From: Equadaptatus sp045642025
GTDB taxonomy: Bacteria > Synergistota > Synergistia > Synergistales > Synergistaceae
Length of the DNA stretch: 42,946 nucleotides
Assembly (NCBI GenBank): GCA_045642025.1
Contig: JAZUIB010000058.1
Location: 1 to 42,946 of the forward strand
Direction of reading: 5' to 3'
The notes under the pieces are model-generated. The model was not told the origin of the DNA. It made no database searches and worked only from the letters and a program-made list of their open reading frames with translations. Numbering within the stretch: the stretch's first letter is position 1; each line of letters starts with the position of its first letter. The position numbers and the translations under genes were made by a program. This document shows, in pieces, positions 42,481-42,946 of this stretch.

Positions 42481-42786
42481 CTACAGTTTAATCTGGATAT
42501 CCACTCCTGACGGCAGATTAAGCTCCATGAGTGTTTCCATTGTTTTCTGTGTCGGACCTACGATATCAATAAGACGTTTGTGCGTCCTGATCTCAAACTG
42601 TTCGCGCGCGTCTTTGTCCGTATGTGGGGACGTAAGAGCGGAGAACTTTTCGATTTCCGTCGGGAGAGGTACAGGCCCCGACACTTTTGCACCCGTGCGT
42701 TTTGCTGTTTCTGCAATCTGGATTGCAGAAGCATCAAGAACGCGACTGTCGAATGCTTTAAGTTTAATACGGATTTTTTTTGTCAA
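42481..42786 (-). CDS. rpsJ: Ribosomal protein S10
   Basis: A 30S protein of 101 residues, also the NusE antitermination factor. KIRIKLKAFDSRVLDASA at the start and HKRLIDIVGPTQKTMETLM are diagnostic. The best start is a TTG at 42786: GGGAG ends nine bases before it, and family alignment starts at the same place. Another TTG at 42795 abuts the GGGAG and is unlikely. Confidence 0.95.
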   Translation of the reverse strand: MTKKIRIKLKAFDSRVLDASAIQIAETAKRTGAKVSGPVPLPTEIEKFSALTSPHTDKDAREQFEIRTHKRLIDIVGPTQKTMETLMELNLPSGVDIQIKL

Positions 42787-42807
42787 AGTGCTCAACTCCC
42801 AATCAAA

Positions 42808-42946
42808 TTATTCGATGATTGTTGTAACGACGCCTGCTCCGACCGTATGTCCGCCTTCACGAACTGCAAAACGAAGTCCTTCTTCCATCGCTATAGGCGC
42901 AATGAGTTTTACTTCAAATTTGCTGTGGTCTCCCGGCATTACCATT
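42808..42946 (-). CDS. tuf: Elongation factor Tu, C-terminal fragment (cut by window edge)
   Basis: Only the last 45 codons are in the window; the gene continues past the edge. The translation begins MVMPGDHSKFEVKLIAPIAM and ends GGHTVGAGVVTTIIE, the EF-Tu domain 3 end. It lies 21 bases before the chosen rpsJ start, the usual tuf-rpsJ junction, so fusA, rpsG and rpsL may lie beyond. Confidence 0.97.
   Translation of the reverse strand, partial: MVMPGDHSKFEVKLIAPIAMEEGLRFAVREGGHTVGAGVVTTIIE

Overview
This window is a stretch of bacterial chromosome with no plasmid, phage, complete insertion sequence or CRISPR signal. The gene set suggests an anaerobe of the Firmicutes (Clostridia-like) or Synergistota type. 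The clues are a short HisG paired with HisZ, a single-chain PurL of about 1230 residues, a cysteine-less PurF of the kind common in gut anaerobes, formate-tetrahydrofolate ligase, an aryl-CoA ligase with a tandem-ACT partner, zinc-ribbon forms of S4, S14, L24, L36 and adenylate kinase, and a KOW-domain gene between map and infA. The assignment to phylum is inference.

Layout. 1-393: intergenic DNA with inverted repeats, a terminator and a promoter. 394-2142: phenylacetate-CoA-ligase-like gene plus tandem-ACT gene. 2208-2283: tRNA-Thr(UGU). 2333-3400 (minus): hisC. 3745-4554 (minus): HAD phosphatase. 4715-9846 (plus): compact operon hisZ-hisG-hisB-hisA-hisIE-hisH-hisF. 9911-10357 (minus): small secreted protein. 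10501-24595 (plus): promoter, ZTP (pfl) riboswitch with terminator, then a 12-gene operon purE-purC-purF-purM-FNT channel-purN-PNPOx-like-purO-like-purH(AICARFT)-purD-purL-fhs. 24596-25021: no recognised gene, but a perfect 18-bp inverted repeat. 25022-25570 (minus): unknown protein. 25784-27436 (plus): NhaC-family antiporter. 27504-42946 (minus): the S10-spc-alpha ribosomal protein supercluster from the 3' end of tuf through rpsJ to rpoA and rplQ, with secY, adk, map and infA embedded.

How the genes work together. The histidine block holds every step from PRPP and ATP to histidinol phosphate, but no hisD and no recognised histidinol-phosphatase. The HAD gene between hisC and hisZ is the natural candidate for the missing phosphatase. 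The purine operon covers most of PRPP to IMP and joins it to one-carbon supply: an FNT-type formate channel and Fhs (formate to 10-formyl-THF) sit with the two 10-formyl-THF users PurN and PurH. It is preceded by a riboswitch class that senses ZMP/ZTP, the intermediate that accumulates when 10-formyl-THF runs short. Two enzyme solutions are unusual: PurF lacks its glutaminase nucleophile, and PurH has only its transformylase domain, with IMP cyclohydrolase supplied by a separate PurO-like protein. The ribosomal cluster is conventional in order.

The points most worth a second look are the formate channel-riboswitch-Fhs arrangement, the cysteine-less PurF, the candidate histidinol phosphatase, the orphan 182-residue protein beside the 18-bp inverted repeat, and dispersed intergenic repeats.
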